NCBI RefSeq assembly: GCF_016863535.1
Contig: NZ_BOPB01000020.1
Coordinates: forward strand, 62,001 to 126,000
Direction of reading: 5' to 3'
DNA from: Micromonospora lutea
GTDB taxonomy: Bacteria > Actinomycetota > Actinomycetes > Mycobacteriales > Micromonosporaceae
DNA length: 64,000 bases
The notes beneath the pieces were generated by a model. That model saw only the letters and a program-made list of their open reading frames with translations. It ran no database searches and was not told the origin of the DNA. The position numbers and the translations under genes were made by a program. Position 1 is the stretch's first letter, and each line of letters opens with the position of its first letter. Positions 15,795-24,022 of this stretch are shown here, piece after piece.

Positions 15795-17360
15795 GTGACG
15801 ACAGTTGACATGGGAGCCCGGGCGGGTCGGCGGGAATGGCTGGCGCTCGGCGTGTTGTGCCTGCCAACCCTGCTCACCACGGTGGACATCAGCGTCCTGA
15901 TCCTCGCGCTCCCGAAGCTCGGCACCGACCTGGGGGCCAGCGCCACCCAGCAGTTGTGGGTGACCGACATCTACGGCTTCGTGATCGCCGGGTTCCTGGT
16001 GCTCATGGGCACGCTCGGCGACCGGATCGGGCACCGCAACGTGCTGCTCGGCGGTGCCGCCGGTTTTCTGGTCGCGTCACTGCTGGCGGCGTACTCGACC
16101 TCGATCGAGATGCTGCTCGTCTCGCGTACTCTCCTGGGCATCTCGGCGGCGACGGTCATGCCGTGCGTGCTCGCCCTGATCAGCCAGCTCTTCCCCAACC
16201 CGGCCCAGATGGGTGCCGCCATGGGGATCTGGGGCACCGCCATCATGCTCGGGGTGATCCTCGGCCCGGTGGTCGGCGGTCTGCTGCTCGATCACTTCTG
16301 GTGGGGTTCGATCTTCCTGTTGGGCGTCCCGGTCATGGCCCTGCTGCTGTTGGTCGGGCCCGGGCTGTTGCCGGCCTCGCGGCATCCCCGGCCCGGCCGG
16401 CTCGACCTGCTCAGCGCGCTGCTCTCGCTGGCCGCGCTACTGCCGGTGGTCTACGGCCTCAAGGAGGTCGCGCGCGCCGGCTGGGACGCGGGCGCCGGCG
16501 GCACGATCCTCGTCGGCTTCGCCTTCGGCCTGATGTTCGTGCATCGCCAGCGGCACCTCGAACAGCCGATGCTGGACCTGGCGCTGTTCCGCAATCCGAT
16601 GGTGAACACCATCATCGTGCTGGGTCTGGCGTTCGGTTTCATCACCGCGGGAACAGGCCTGGTGGCGACGCTCTACATGCAGCTCGTCGCGGGACTGAGC
16701 CCGCTCAAGGTGGCTTTGTGGATGCTCATCCCGGCGGCTGCGATGATCATCGGTGGTAACGTCGGGCCAGCCATCGCCCGGACGGTCCGACCCGCCTACG
16801 TCCTCTCCGCCGGCATGCTCCTCGCGGCGGCCGGCGCGCTGATCATCACGCAGGTCAGCGTCACCGGTGGCCTGACCACCCTGCTCGTGGGCCTGGTCGT
16901 GATGTACATCGGCGGTAGCCCCAGCGCGACCCTGGCCAACGCGGTGCTGATGTCGTCGGCCCCGCCGGAGAAGGCCGGCGCGGCCGGATCACTCTCGTCG
17001 ACCGGCGGAGAGCTCGGCGTCGCGCTGGGTGTCGCCATCCTCGGCAGCGTCGCCGGAGCCGTCTACGGCTCTGCGGTGCAGGTGCCGGCCGAGGTGCCCG
17101 CGCCGGCCGCGGTGCCGGCGGGGGAGAGCATCGTCGGCGCCGTGGCGGTGGCGGAGACCCTACCGGAGCCCGTGGCGGCCGAGCTGCTCGACTCGGCACG
17201 GGAGGCGTTCACCGAGGCGTTGCACGGCGCCAGCCTGATCAATTTCGTGCTCTTCCTGGCGGTCGCGCTCACGCTCGCCATCCGACTCAAAGGGCTGCCG
17301 CCGACCGGCGCAGGTCATCCCGGCATGCCGTCGTCGGGCGAGGCATCACCGGCTCCCTGA
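15795..17360 (+). CDS. 14-TM MFS efflux transporter (DHA2/EmrB-QacA type)
   Basis: 521-aa drug:H+ antiporter. Seen: motif D near the start (LTTVDISVLILALPKLGTDLG), motif A-like LMGTLGDRIGHRNVLLGG, and antiporter motif C in GTAIMLGVILGPVVGGLLLDHFWW. Hydrophobicity gives about 14 helices. The GTG start follows AAGGA. It is 119 bases after the epoxide hydrolase on the same strand and may be co-transcribed. A self-resistance exporter for the cluster product is the natural reading; C-1027-type clusters carry similar pumps. Confidence 0.88.
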   Translation: MTTVDMGARAGRREWLALGVLCLPTLLTTVDISVLILALPKLGTDLGASATQQLWVTDIYGFVIAGFLVLMGTLGDRIGHRNVLLGGAAGFLVASLLAAYSTSIEMLLVSRTLLGISAATVMPCVLALISQLFPNPAQMGAAMGIWGTAIMLGVILGPVVGGLLLDHFWWGSIFLLGVPVMALLLLVGPGLLPASRHPRPGRLDLLSALLSLAALLPVVYGLKEVARAGWDAGAGGTILVGFAFGLMFVHRQRHLEQPMLDLALFRNPMVNTIIVLGLAFGFITAGTGLVATLYMQLVAGLSPLKVALWMLIPAAAMIIGGNVGPAIARTVRPAYVLSAGMLLAAAGALIITQVSVTGGLTTLLVGLVVMYIGGSPSATLANAVLMSSAPPEKAGAAGSLSSTGGELGVALGVAILGSVAGAVYGSAVQVPAEVPAPAAVPAGESIVGAVAVAETLPEPVAAELLDSAREAFTEALHGASLINFVLFLAVALTLAIRLKGLPPTGAGHPGMPSSGEASPAP

Positions 17361-17503
17361 CGACGTTCCCGCGAGCCGTCCCGGCTCGTACCCGCCCGGG
17401 CGCCGCCCCGGGACAACGCCAGGACCCGCCCTGCCGTCACCCCGTGTGCGGGTGACGCAGGACCACCCCGGGCCCCTCCGCCCGACGAACTGAGGAAGTT
17501 GCC

Positions 17504-18517
17504 ATGCCGCGTCGAAGAATCCGCACCGCCGCCGCGGCGACGGTGGTGTTGCTCGCGCTCGCCCTCGTCATCGTGATCACCCCGAATCCCGTCTCGGCCC
17601 GCTGGCGGCAGGTCGACGTCTGTGTCGCGCCGTCCGCCAGCGGCGGCTTCGAGGTCACCGCCAAGGTGCCGAGGTCGGTGGCGAACTCGCTGCTCCGTCG
17701 CACCTCCTCCTACCCCGGCGTCTGCGCCTCGTACGGGGAGTCGACAAAGCTCGGGAACGGCACCATCCGGGCGTTCACCCAGTCCCACGACGGGGTCCCA
17801 CACGCGATCGGTCTGTCCATGACCGAGGACGCGCTGGACGGGTTGCCGAGCCACCCGGCGACCGAGGGCCGCTGGTGCCACGACGTCAACCAGGACGGCG
17901 AAACCGATCCGCACACCGAGTGCACCGGCGGGTACGAGTTCCCATTGCAGCTCAGCAAGGAGTTCCGCGATGAGGTGGACACCCCCTTCCAGTACGTGTT
18001 GACCAACTGGAACCCGGCGGGGCACCTACCCGAGCACATCTATGATCGTCCCCACTTCGACGTGCACTTCTACCTCAACTCCAATGAGGAGCGGATGGCC
18101 ATCCGGCCGGGTCCGTGCGGAATGCTTGTCGACTGCGAGGACTTCGAGGTGGGTCGCCTGCCGCTACCCCCGCAGTACCTGCCGGCCGACTACAGCGACT
18201 TCAGCGCCGTCGAGCCCGGCATGGGCAACCACCTGATCGACCTGACGGGGCCCGAGATCAACGGTGAGCTGTTCCACCACACCTTCATCTACGGCTCCTA
18301 CGGTGGTCAGCTGACGTTCTACGAGCCGATGGTGACCCACGACTGGTTCCGTAGCGTGGTCGAGGGGGTCAGCTCCGGTGGCTGCTTCCCCATCAAGCAG
18401 CCGCAGGCGTGGCAGATCGGCGGCTGGTATCCCACCCGGTACTGCGTGCGGCACCGGGAGAACCGGTCGGAGATCGTCACCACCCTGGAGGATTTCGTCC
18501 ACCGCACGGCAGGTTGA
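17504..18517 (+). CDS. Secreted His-rich protein, possible TTHB210-like domain
   Basis: 337 aa with an N-terminal signal sequence (RRR, then a hydrophobic run to about residue 27, cleavage near VSA-RW). The mature part has the segment DRPHFDVHFYLNS (181-193), preceded by an LPEH motif at 175-178, plus GMGNHLID and LFHHTF, which could bind metal. DALDGLP and the HFDVHFY block resemble TTHB210-like/DUF5602 proteins, but I am not certain. Six or more cysteines fit an exported disulfide protein. A strong terminator follows at once. Function unknown. Confidence 0.6.
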   Translation: MPRRRIRTAAAATVVLLALALVIVITPNPVSARWRQVDVCVAPSASGGFEVTAKVPRSVANSLLRRTSSYPGVCASYGESTKLGNGTIRAFTQSHDGVPHAIGLSMTEDALDGLPSHPATEGRWCHDVNQDGETDPHTECTGGYEFPLQLSKEFRDEVDTPFQYVLTNWNPAGHLPEHIYDRPHFDVHFYLNSNEERMAIRPGPCGMLVDCEDFEVGRLPLPPQYLPADYSDFSAVEPGMGNHLIDLTGPEINGELFHHTFIYGSYGGQLTFYEPMVTHDWFRSVVEGVSSGGCFPIKQPQAWQIGGWYPTRYCVRHRENRSEIVTTLEDFVHRTAG

Positions 18518-18527
18518 TCCGGTGACC

Positions 18528-18567
18528 GCCGGTGGTGCGGCGACAGCGCGGTCGTCGCACCACCGGC
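18528..18567 (+). terminator. Long hairpin terminator
   Basis: Arms CCGGTGGTGCGGCGAC (18529-18544) and GTCGTCGCACCACCGG (18551-18566) pair over 16 positions with one G-T wobble, plus an outer G-C pair and a 6-base loop. It starts about 10 bases after the stop of the secreted-protein gene. Confidence 0.75.
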
Positions 18568-18653
18568 CCGGCGTGGTCGGCTCGCCAGCGCGGTCGTCGC
18601 GCTCCGGCTTCGGTATGCTCACCGCCGGTATCGACGTCGATGCGGAGGCGAAC

Positions 18654-19040
18654 GTGGGCAAGGTCGACAACACCGTTAACCGGACCGACGAGGTCGATGC
18701 GTTCATGGAGAAGCTCGATCACCCTTTCAAGGCCGAGGTCGAGCTGCTGCGCGAGGGCATCAAGTCGGTGAACACCAAGATCGTCGAGCAGGTCAAGTGG
18801 AAGGCGCCATCCTTCGCCTACCAGGGTGAGTACCTGGTGACGTTCAACCTGTGGTCCAAGGACCGTGTCCACCTGGTGTTCCACAACCCGCAGGTGGTGA
18901 ACATCGAGAGCGAACTGCTCGAAGGCGACTATGCCGACGGCCGTCGGATGGCGTACTTCTACGACATGAAGGACGCCAAGGCGAAGAAGGCCGAGCTGAA
19001 GCGAATCGTCAAGCAGCTCATCAAGTCGATCGAAAAGTAA
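18654..19040 (+). CDS. DUF1801-domain protein
   Basis: 128 aa, the length and pattern of DUF1801/YdhG-like proteins: EVDAFMEKLDHPFKAEVELLR at the N-terminus, then VKWKAPSFAYQGEYLVTFNLW and HLVFHN. GTG 18654 has GGAGG 5 bases upstream. The stop overlaps the YaaA start by one base (TAATG), so the pair is translationally coupled. No biochemical role is established for the family. Confidence 0.85.
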   Translation: MGKVDNTVNRTDEVDAFMEKLDHPFKAEVELLREGIKSVNTKIVEQVKWKAPSFAYQGEYLVTFNLWSKDRVHLVFHNPQVVNIESELLEGDYADGRRMAYFYDMKDAKAKKAELKRIVKQLIKSIEK

Positions 19041-19831
19041 TGATCGTCCTCATTCACACGTCGAAGGTGATGCGGCCGGCCCCGACCGGTGGTCGCGGGT
19101 TGACCGAGCCGGCGTTGCGTGGTCCCGCCGAGGAGTTGGCGGGCTACCTGAAGACGCTGTCGGTGGAGCAGCTCGCGGCCGTCATGGCGATCTCGCCGAC
19201 GTTGGCCGCCAAGACCCGCACACTGCTCGCCGACTGGGGCGTCGAGCCGGACCGGCAGTCGCCCGCGGTGGACAGCTTCGCCGGCGACATCTACAGCGGC
19301 CTACGCGCGTGTGATCTCACCGAGGACGACCGGGCCTACGCCGACCAGCGGTTGCGGATCCTCTCCGGGCTGTACGGGATCCTGCGCCCGCACGACGCGG
19401 TGCGGCCGTACCGGTTGGAGATGGGCTACCGACTGCCCGATCCGCGCTACGCCGACCTGTACGACTTCTGGGGTGACCGGATCGCTGGGTGCCTACCGCG
19501 GCGGGGGACTGTGGTCAACCTGGCGGCGGAGGAGTACCACCGGACCGTCACGCGGTTCCTGGACCGGGACCGGTTCGTCAGCCCGCGCTTCCTGACCGTG
19601 CATCCGAAGACGGGCGAGCCGCGGTTCGTGGTCGTGCACGCGAAGATCGCGCGTGGGGCGTTCGCCCGCTGGATGCTGACCAACCGCATCGACCAGCCCG
19701 AGGCGATCACCGAATTCGCCGAGATCGGTTACCGCTACGAGCCGACGCTGAGCAGGCCTCGCCAACCGGCTTTCGTCTGCAAGGAGTTCGAGGGCAAGGG
19801 GCTCAGCGTCCGGCTGCACGAGCAGAGGTGA
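19040..19831 (+). CDS. yaaA: YaaA (UPF0246) family protein
   Basis: 263 aa. In E. coli, YaaA lowers free iron and limits damage under peroxide stress. Seen: TSKVMRP at the start, AVDSFAGDIYSGL, LRILSGLYGILRPHDAVRPYRLEMG, and late VVHAKIARGAFARWML; all are typical for the family. It is coupled to the DUF1801 gene upstream. The symbol is by family; the role in this organism is inferred. Confidence 0.85.
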   Translation: MIVLIHTSKVMRPAPTGGRGLTEPALRGPAEELAGYLKTLSVEQLAAVMAISPTLAAKTRTLLADWGVEPDRQSPAVDSFAGDIYSGLRACDLTEDDRAYADQRLRILSGLYGILRPHDAVRPYRLEMGYRLPDPRYADLYDFWGDRIAGCLPRRGTVVNLAAEEYHRTVTRFLDRDRFVSPRFLTVHPKTGEPRFVVVHAKIARGAFARWMLTNRIDQPEAITEFAEIGYRYEPTLSRPRQPAFVCKEFEGKGLSVRLHEQR

Positions 19832-19843
19832 GGGCGCACTCGA

Positions 19844-19872
19844 TTACTTTCCGCAAAGTGAGAGTTACTTTC
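19844..19872 (+). promoter_or_regulatory. Tandem TTACTTTC repeats, probable operator/promoter
   Basis: TTACTTTC occurs at 19844-19851 and 19865-19872, 21 bases apart (two helical turns), each followed by a partly palindromic NGNAA (CTTTCCGCAAAG and TTTCGGAAA). The block lies 60-90 bases before the membrane-protein ATG and is distinctly A+T-rich. It looks like two sites for one dimeric regulator over the promoter of the following genes. Confidence 0.5.
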
Positions 19873-19931
19873 GGAAACCAAACTGTCTACTGTGGTCCAC
19901 AAGAGTCGATCGGCGACGCTCTGGAGGATCC

Positions 19932-20528
19932 ATGACCATCACCTCGACTGGGGCCTGGACCGGCTTGCTGTCCTCCCTCAACGGCCGCTTCCACCGGACC
20001 GCTTTGACCGTCTACATGCTCATCGTGGTCGCCCACTGGGCCGAGCACCTCGTTCAGGCGTACCAGATCTGGGTGCTGGGCTGGCAACGGTCCGAGGCCC
20101 GCGGCGTGCTCGGGATGCCGTTCCCCTGGCTGGTGAGTTCGGAGTGGCTGCACTACGGCTACGCCATCGTGATGCTGGTCGGCCTCTTCCTGCTGCGCCC
20201 CGGCTTCACCGGGCGGGCCAAGGCGTGGTGGACGGTGGCGCTCGCCCTCCAGTTCTGGCACCACATCGAGCACGCGCTGCTGCTTATCCAGGCCCACAGC
20301 TCCTTCCGGTTCCCGGGCACCACCGTCGCGACCAGCCTGCTGCAGCTCATCGTTCCCCGGGTGGAGCTGCACCTGTTCTACAACTCGGTCGTGTTCATCC
20401 CCATGCTCATCGCCGCATACCTGCACCTTCGGCCCAACGACGCCGAGCGTGCCTCGATGGCCTGCGCCTGTGCTCCAGGCACCGGGCAGGCCCGTACGTT
20501 GCGGCCGGTCGCGGCCCTGGGTGACTAG
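19932..20528 (+). CDS. Four-helix membrane protein with two HxxEH motifs
   Basis: 198 aa with about four membrane segments (roughly 25-50, 70-92, 100-122, 143-165). Intramembrane or interfacial residues include HWAEH (helix 1), HHIEH (helix 3), YGY/HY in helix 2, and VELHLFYN at the start of helix 4. HxxEH pairs in a membrane context suggest a metal site, as in membrane di-iron proteins; this is inference. The C-terminus has a CAC motif. GGAGGATCC precedes the ATG. The stop overlaps a CopC-like gene, so the two products probably work together. I do not recognise a named family. Confidence 0.6.
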   Translation: MTITSTGAWTGLLSSLNGRFHRTALTVYMLIVVAHWAEHLVQAYQIWVLGWQRSEARGVLGMPFPWLVSSEWLHYGYAIVMLVGLFLLRPGFTGRAKAWWTVALALQFWHHIEHALLLIQAHSSFRFPGTTVATSLLQLIVPRVELHLFYNSVVFIPMLIAAYLHLRPNDAERASMACACAPGTGQARTLRPVAALGD

Positions 20529-21072
20529 CCGTCGGCTGATGTCCACTCCGGCCCGCATCTACGCCGTTGCTGCCGTCGCCGTGGCGACCCTGGTCGCGCT
20601 CCTCGCCTTCGCCGCCCGCGTCGACTCCACATCGTCGGCCGACTCGCCGCTGACGGTGGTCTCGGTCGTCCCCGCCGACGGCGCGGTGGTGAGCGCGGCA
20701 CCGGCGGCCGTCCATATCCGGGTCTCGGGACGGCCGGACAGCGCCCGCTCCCACATCGCCGTGTACGACAACGGGTCGTCCCGCCTGGACACCGGGGCGG
20801 TGAGCCCGGACGGCGACGACGGCCTGAGCCAGGCGATCGTCCTCGACCGCCCGGCCGAGATCGTCGTCGCCTACCACGTCGTCTCCGTCGACGGGCGCGC
20901 CGTCTCCGGCACCGTCCGGTTCACCGTCGGCGCCACCGGGGGGCCGGCCGTGTCGCCGCCCACTGCCCACGCCCACAGCGTCGATCCGTTCGGGGCGACG
21001 CTGCTGGTCATCGATGGCATCGCGCTGCTCGTGGTCGTGCTGCTCCTGTTTCGGCGCCCCGCCCGTGCCTGA
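20521..21072 (+). CDS. CopC-like exported domain lacking the copper histidines
   Basis: About 183 aa: signal sequence or anchor (12-30), a CopC/YobA-type beta-sandwich (LTVVSVVPADGAVVSAAPAAV through VSVDGRAVSGTVRFTVG), and a C-terminal membrane helix ending RRPARA. In CopC the Cu(II) ligands are an N-terminal His, an Asp and the His of a DGH motif. Here the mature N-terminus has no His and the motif is VDGR, so the classical copper site is missing. GTG 20521 overlaps the previous stop; ATG 20539 is an alternative start. Confidence 0.7.
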   Translation: MTSRRLMSTPARIYAVAAVAVATLVALLAFAARVDSTSSADSPLTVVSVVPADGAVVSAAPAAVHIRVSGRPDSARSHIAVYDNGSSRLDTGAVSPDGDDGLSQAIVLDRPAEIVVAYHVVSVDGRAVSGTVRFTVGATGGPAVSPPTAHAHSVDPFGATLLVIDGIALLVVVLLLFRRPARA

Positions 21073-21112
21073 CCCTTCCTGAGCCGCCGGCCGGGGCCGC
21101 ACGCACGGAGAT

Positions 21113-21129
21113 GCCTCGGCCGGCGAGGC
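21113..21129 (+). terminator. Short hairpin after the CopC-like gene
   Basis: GCCTCG (21113-21118), 5-base loop, CGAGGC (21124-21129), about 40 bases after the stop and 120 before the next start. A modest terminator candidate. Confidence 0.35.
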
Positions 21130-21252
21130 TCGCGACGCTGGCGGTAGCCCCGTGGACGACGCCCGTGCAGGCGACCCGTCGCGGCGCACCGTCCGGCCGT
21201 CGTCGTCTGGCAGGCCGGCGAGGCCCCACCCCCATCAGGAAGGTACGTGCCG

Positions 21253-22629
21253 ATGACTCAACTCGGAGCCCGCGCCGTCGTGCTCGGCGGCAGCATGGGC
21301 GGCGTCCTCGCCGCCCGGGTCCTGGCCGAATCGTACGCAGAGGTCGTCGTCGTGGAACGCGACCGGGTGCTGGGCGTGAGCACCCCGCGTCGAGGAGCGC
21401 CACACACCGTCCACGCCCACGGGCTGCACGCCCGGGGACACCTCATCCTCGAGGAGCTCTTCCCCGACCTCACGGAGGAACTGCGCGCCGCCGGGGTGCC
21501 CACCGGTGACCTGGGCGAGATGCGCTGGTTCTTCAACGGCCGCCGGATCCAGCCAGCCCACACCGGACTCGTCTCGGTCACCGCCCCGCGTCCCGTCCTG
21601 GAGAACCATGTTCGCAACCGCGTCGCCGCGATAACGAACGTGACCCTCATCGAGGAGTGCGACGTTCTCGGCCTGGTCGCCACCGCCGACCACGAGCAGA
21701 TCGTCGGCGTACGGGTGCGGCGGCGGACCGACCCGGCCGAGGCGGAGGTGATCGACGCCGACCTGGTCGTCGACGCCACCGGGCGCGGCTCCCGTACCCC
21801 GGCCTGGCTCGACGAACTCGGGTTCCAGCGGCCGGAGGAGGAACGGGTCAAGGTGGGGCTGGCCTACACCACCCGGCACTACCGCATCCGGCCGGAGATG
21901 TTCGACGGGGTGCAGTCAATCAACCCGGTCGCCTCCCCGGCCCACCCGCGCGGGGCGTTCTTCGGGCAGGTCGCGCCAGACGTCTGCATCCTGTCACTGA
22001 CCGGGCTGCTCGGTGACTACCCGCCCACGGACCCGGATGCGTTCCTGGAGTTCGTCCGCTCCCTGCCGGTCGCCGACGTGTACGAGGCGGTACGCGACGC
22101 CGAAGCGCTCGACGAGGCCGTCTCGTTCCGCTTCCCCGCCAGCGTCCGTCGCCGCTACGACCGGCTGCTGCGCTTCCCCGGCCGGCTGCTCGTCGTCGGC
22201 GACGCCTTCTGCAGCTTCAACCCGGTCTACGGCCAGGGAATGAGCGTGGCGGCCATCCAGGCGATGACCCTGCGGTCGCACCTGCGCCTGGGCCGTCCGC
22301 CGGAGCCGCACCGGTTCTTCGCTGACCTGTCCCGGGTCGTCGACACGCCGTGGGACATCTCCGCCGGTGGCGATCTTGACTTTCCCGGCGTCGAAGGCCG
22401 GCGCAACCTCAAGGTGCGCATCGGGAACGCCTACATGGCCCGCCTCCAGTACGCCGCCACCAAGGATCCCGAGGTGACCAACGGCTTCATGCGGGTGGCC
22501 GGCCTGATGGACCCACCACAGGCCCTCATGCGGCCCTCGATGGTGCGCCGGGTGCTGCGCCACGCGATCCGCCGACCCGGGCCCGGACCGTCGTGGCGTG
22601 ACACGACGCCCGCCCCGGCCGTCGAATAG
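21253..22629 (+). CDS. FAD-dependent monooxygenase, paralogue of the 5.7-7.0 kb enzyme
   Basis: 458 aa. FAD motif RAVVLGGSMGGVLAARVLAE, the RRGAPHTVHAHGLHARG block, VVDATGRGSRTPAWLDELG, and the GD motif LLVVGDAFCSFNPVYGQGMS. ATG 21253 has GGAAGG 9 bases upstream; a GTG two codons earlier is too close to it. It shares motif order and many residues with the protein at 5665-6996, so the two arose by duplication, but this copy lies outside the apparent cluster. Substrate unknown. Confidence 0.85.
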   Translation: MTQLGARAVVLGGSMGGVLAARVLAESYAEVVVVERDRVLGVSTPRRGAPHTVHAHGLHARGHLILEELFPDLTEELRAAGVPTGDLGEMRWFFNGRRIQPAHTGLVSVTAPRPVLENHVRNRVAAITNVTLIEECDVLGLVATADHEQIVGVRVRRRTDPAEAEVIDADLVVDATGRGSRTPAWLDELGFQRPEEERVKVGLAYTTRHYRIRPEMFDGVQSINPVASPAHPRGAFFGQVAPDVCILSLTGLLGDYPPTDPDAFLEFVRSLPVADVYEAVRDAEALDEAVSFRFPASVRRRYDRLLRFPGRLLVVGDAFCSFNPVYGQGMSVAAIQAMTLRSHLRLGRPPEPHRFFADLSRVVDTPWDISAGGDLDFPGVEGRRNLKVRIGNAYMARLQYAATKDPEVTNGFMRVAGLMDPPQALMRPSMVRRVLRHAIRRPGPGPSWRDTTPAPAVE

Positions 22630-22868
22630 GACACTCTGCCTGCGCCGGGCACCCACTCGGACGAGGGCATCGCGGGACCACCCAACAGGATGATGACGAT
22701 GGCCACGCGCTGCGCAGCCTCGACCCGCTGCGGTGACCGGGCGCGGCGAACGGGGCGCCGGCCGGGTGGACCGGCCCACCCGGGCGACGTCGGCCGGCTG
22801 CTCGCCGCCGAGGGCCGGGTGCGGGCAACCGTTCGGGTACCCGTCATCTGACCTGCGGTCCGGCTCCT

Positions 22869-23819
22869 ATGCTCTCCCGCATGCCTCTCGCCCAGATTTC
22901 CTCGTTTCTCGGGTGGCCGAGCTACGACCTCGTTGATCACTATCCCGATCTCGCCCCGCTCCGGCGGGCGCTACGCGCCGAGGACTGGCCGGCTGTGGTC
23001 GCCTTCTTCGACCACCTGCCAGAGCACGACGACCCGACAGTCGCGACCGCCATGGTCGCGGAGATGAGAGGCGTGGAGAGGTTTCTACGGGTGGCCGGGG
23101 GCGGACCGGCCCGATCCACCCTGGCCGGCACGTTGCTCGGTGCGCGGTTGGTGTGGATGGCGTGGCAGGCGCGCGGATCGGCGCGCGCCAATTACACAAG
23201 TCGTCGCCGGTTCGCGTCGTTCCACAAGATTCTTGGCGAGGCCGAGCGGATGCTCGGCGAGGTGACCGCGGAGGAGCCGGGGAACATCGCGGCGTGGACG
23301 GCACGGTTGCGCACCGCACGTGGCTTGGAGATGGGTCAAGCCGAGGCGAACCGACGGTACGAACGGGCTGCCAAGGCGCGCTCGCATCCGTTCTACGCCC
23401 AGCTGACGCATGTTCAGCAGCTGTGCCCGAAGTGGGGCGGTTCGTTTGAGCAGTTGCTCAGCTTCGCGCGGCGCTGCGCCGACACTGCGCCACCCGGATC
23501 GCTCAATGCGACGGCAGTGGCGGAGGCACACCTGGAGGTGGCGTTCGAACTCGGCGTCGGGTACATGCGCCAGCCAGCGGTGCTCGATGAGATCCGGGAC
23601 GCTGTCGCCAGGTCCGTCGGACACCCGGAATTCCGTCCCGTGCATGGCTGGGCACAGGCGGAGTGCAGTTTCTCGTATGCCCTCTGGCGGGCCGGTGATC
23701 TGCCGGCCGCCGCGGCGCGGCTCGCGGTGCTGGGCAATCGCATCACCGGCTACCCCTGGGACAGCCCGCACCAGCTCAAGTCCATCCGGCGGAAGGTTCG
23801 TTGGGCCCGCGTGTCGTGA
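22869..23819 (+). CDS. Helical-repeat hypothetical protein
   Basis: 316 aa, not recognised. It is mostly alpha-helical with Trp/Ala-rich helices: ALRAEDWPAVVAFFDHLPEH, then two Ala/Arg-rich segments that resemble TPR-type hairpins (LGEAERMLGEVTAEEPGNIAAWTA, read in parts). No signal peptide or membrane helix. Start uncertain: ATG 22869 or 22881. It ends overlapping a short downstream reading frame (GTGA). The 239-base gap before it shows no clear feature. Confidence 0.6.
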   Translation: MLSRMPLAQISSFLGWPSYDLVDHYPDLAPLRRALRAEDWPAVVAFFDHLPEHDDPTVATAMVAEMRGVERFLRVAGGGPARSTLAGTLLGARLVWMAWQARGSARANYTSRRRFASFHKILGEAERMLGEVTAEEPGNIAAWTARLRTARGLEMGQAEANRRYERAAKARSHPFYAQLTHVQQLCPKWGGSFEQLLSFARRCADTAPPGSLNATAVAEAHLEVAFELGVGYMRQPAVLDEIRDAVARSVGHPEFRPVHGWAQAECSFSYALWRAGDLPAAAARLAVLGNRITGYPWDSPHQLKSIRRKVRWARVS

Positions 23820-24022
23820 TCCAGCGTGAGGTCGGCGGCGTACCGGCACTGTTCGTTGAGGCCGCCGGACCGATGTTTGCCGCCCTACGGCCGGAATATG
23901 GCGTGGAGGTTGCTGGCCGGGTCGGGCACGATGCGGGGTGTGATGCTGCTGGTTCCTGCGGACCCCCTGCGACCGCGTCGTCCCGACGAGCATTTCAGGG
24001 CGGAGGCGGTCGCCGCTGGTGA
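23816..24022 (+). pseudogene. Short reading frame, possible gene remnant
   Basis: A 68-aa frame starting with GTG overlapping the previous stop (GTGA). Its first 25 residues (VIQREVGGVPALFVEAAGP) resemble the N-terminus of actinobacterial M16-like peptidase proteins, but the resemblance ends abruptly and the frame then runs antisense-like through the ATP-grasp start. It is probably a truncated remnant; a spurious frame is also possible. Confidence 0.25.

Noticed and set aside
20521..21072. Functional copper-binding CopC
   Set aside because: Both histidine ligands are absent, so only the fold is assigned.
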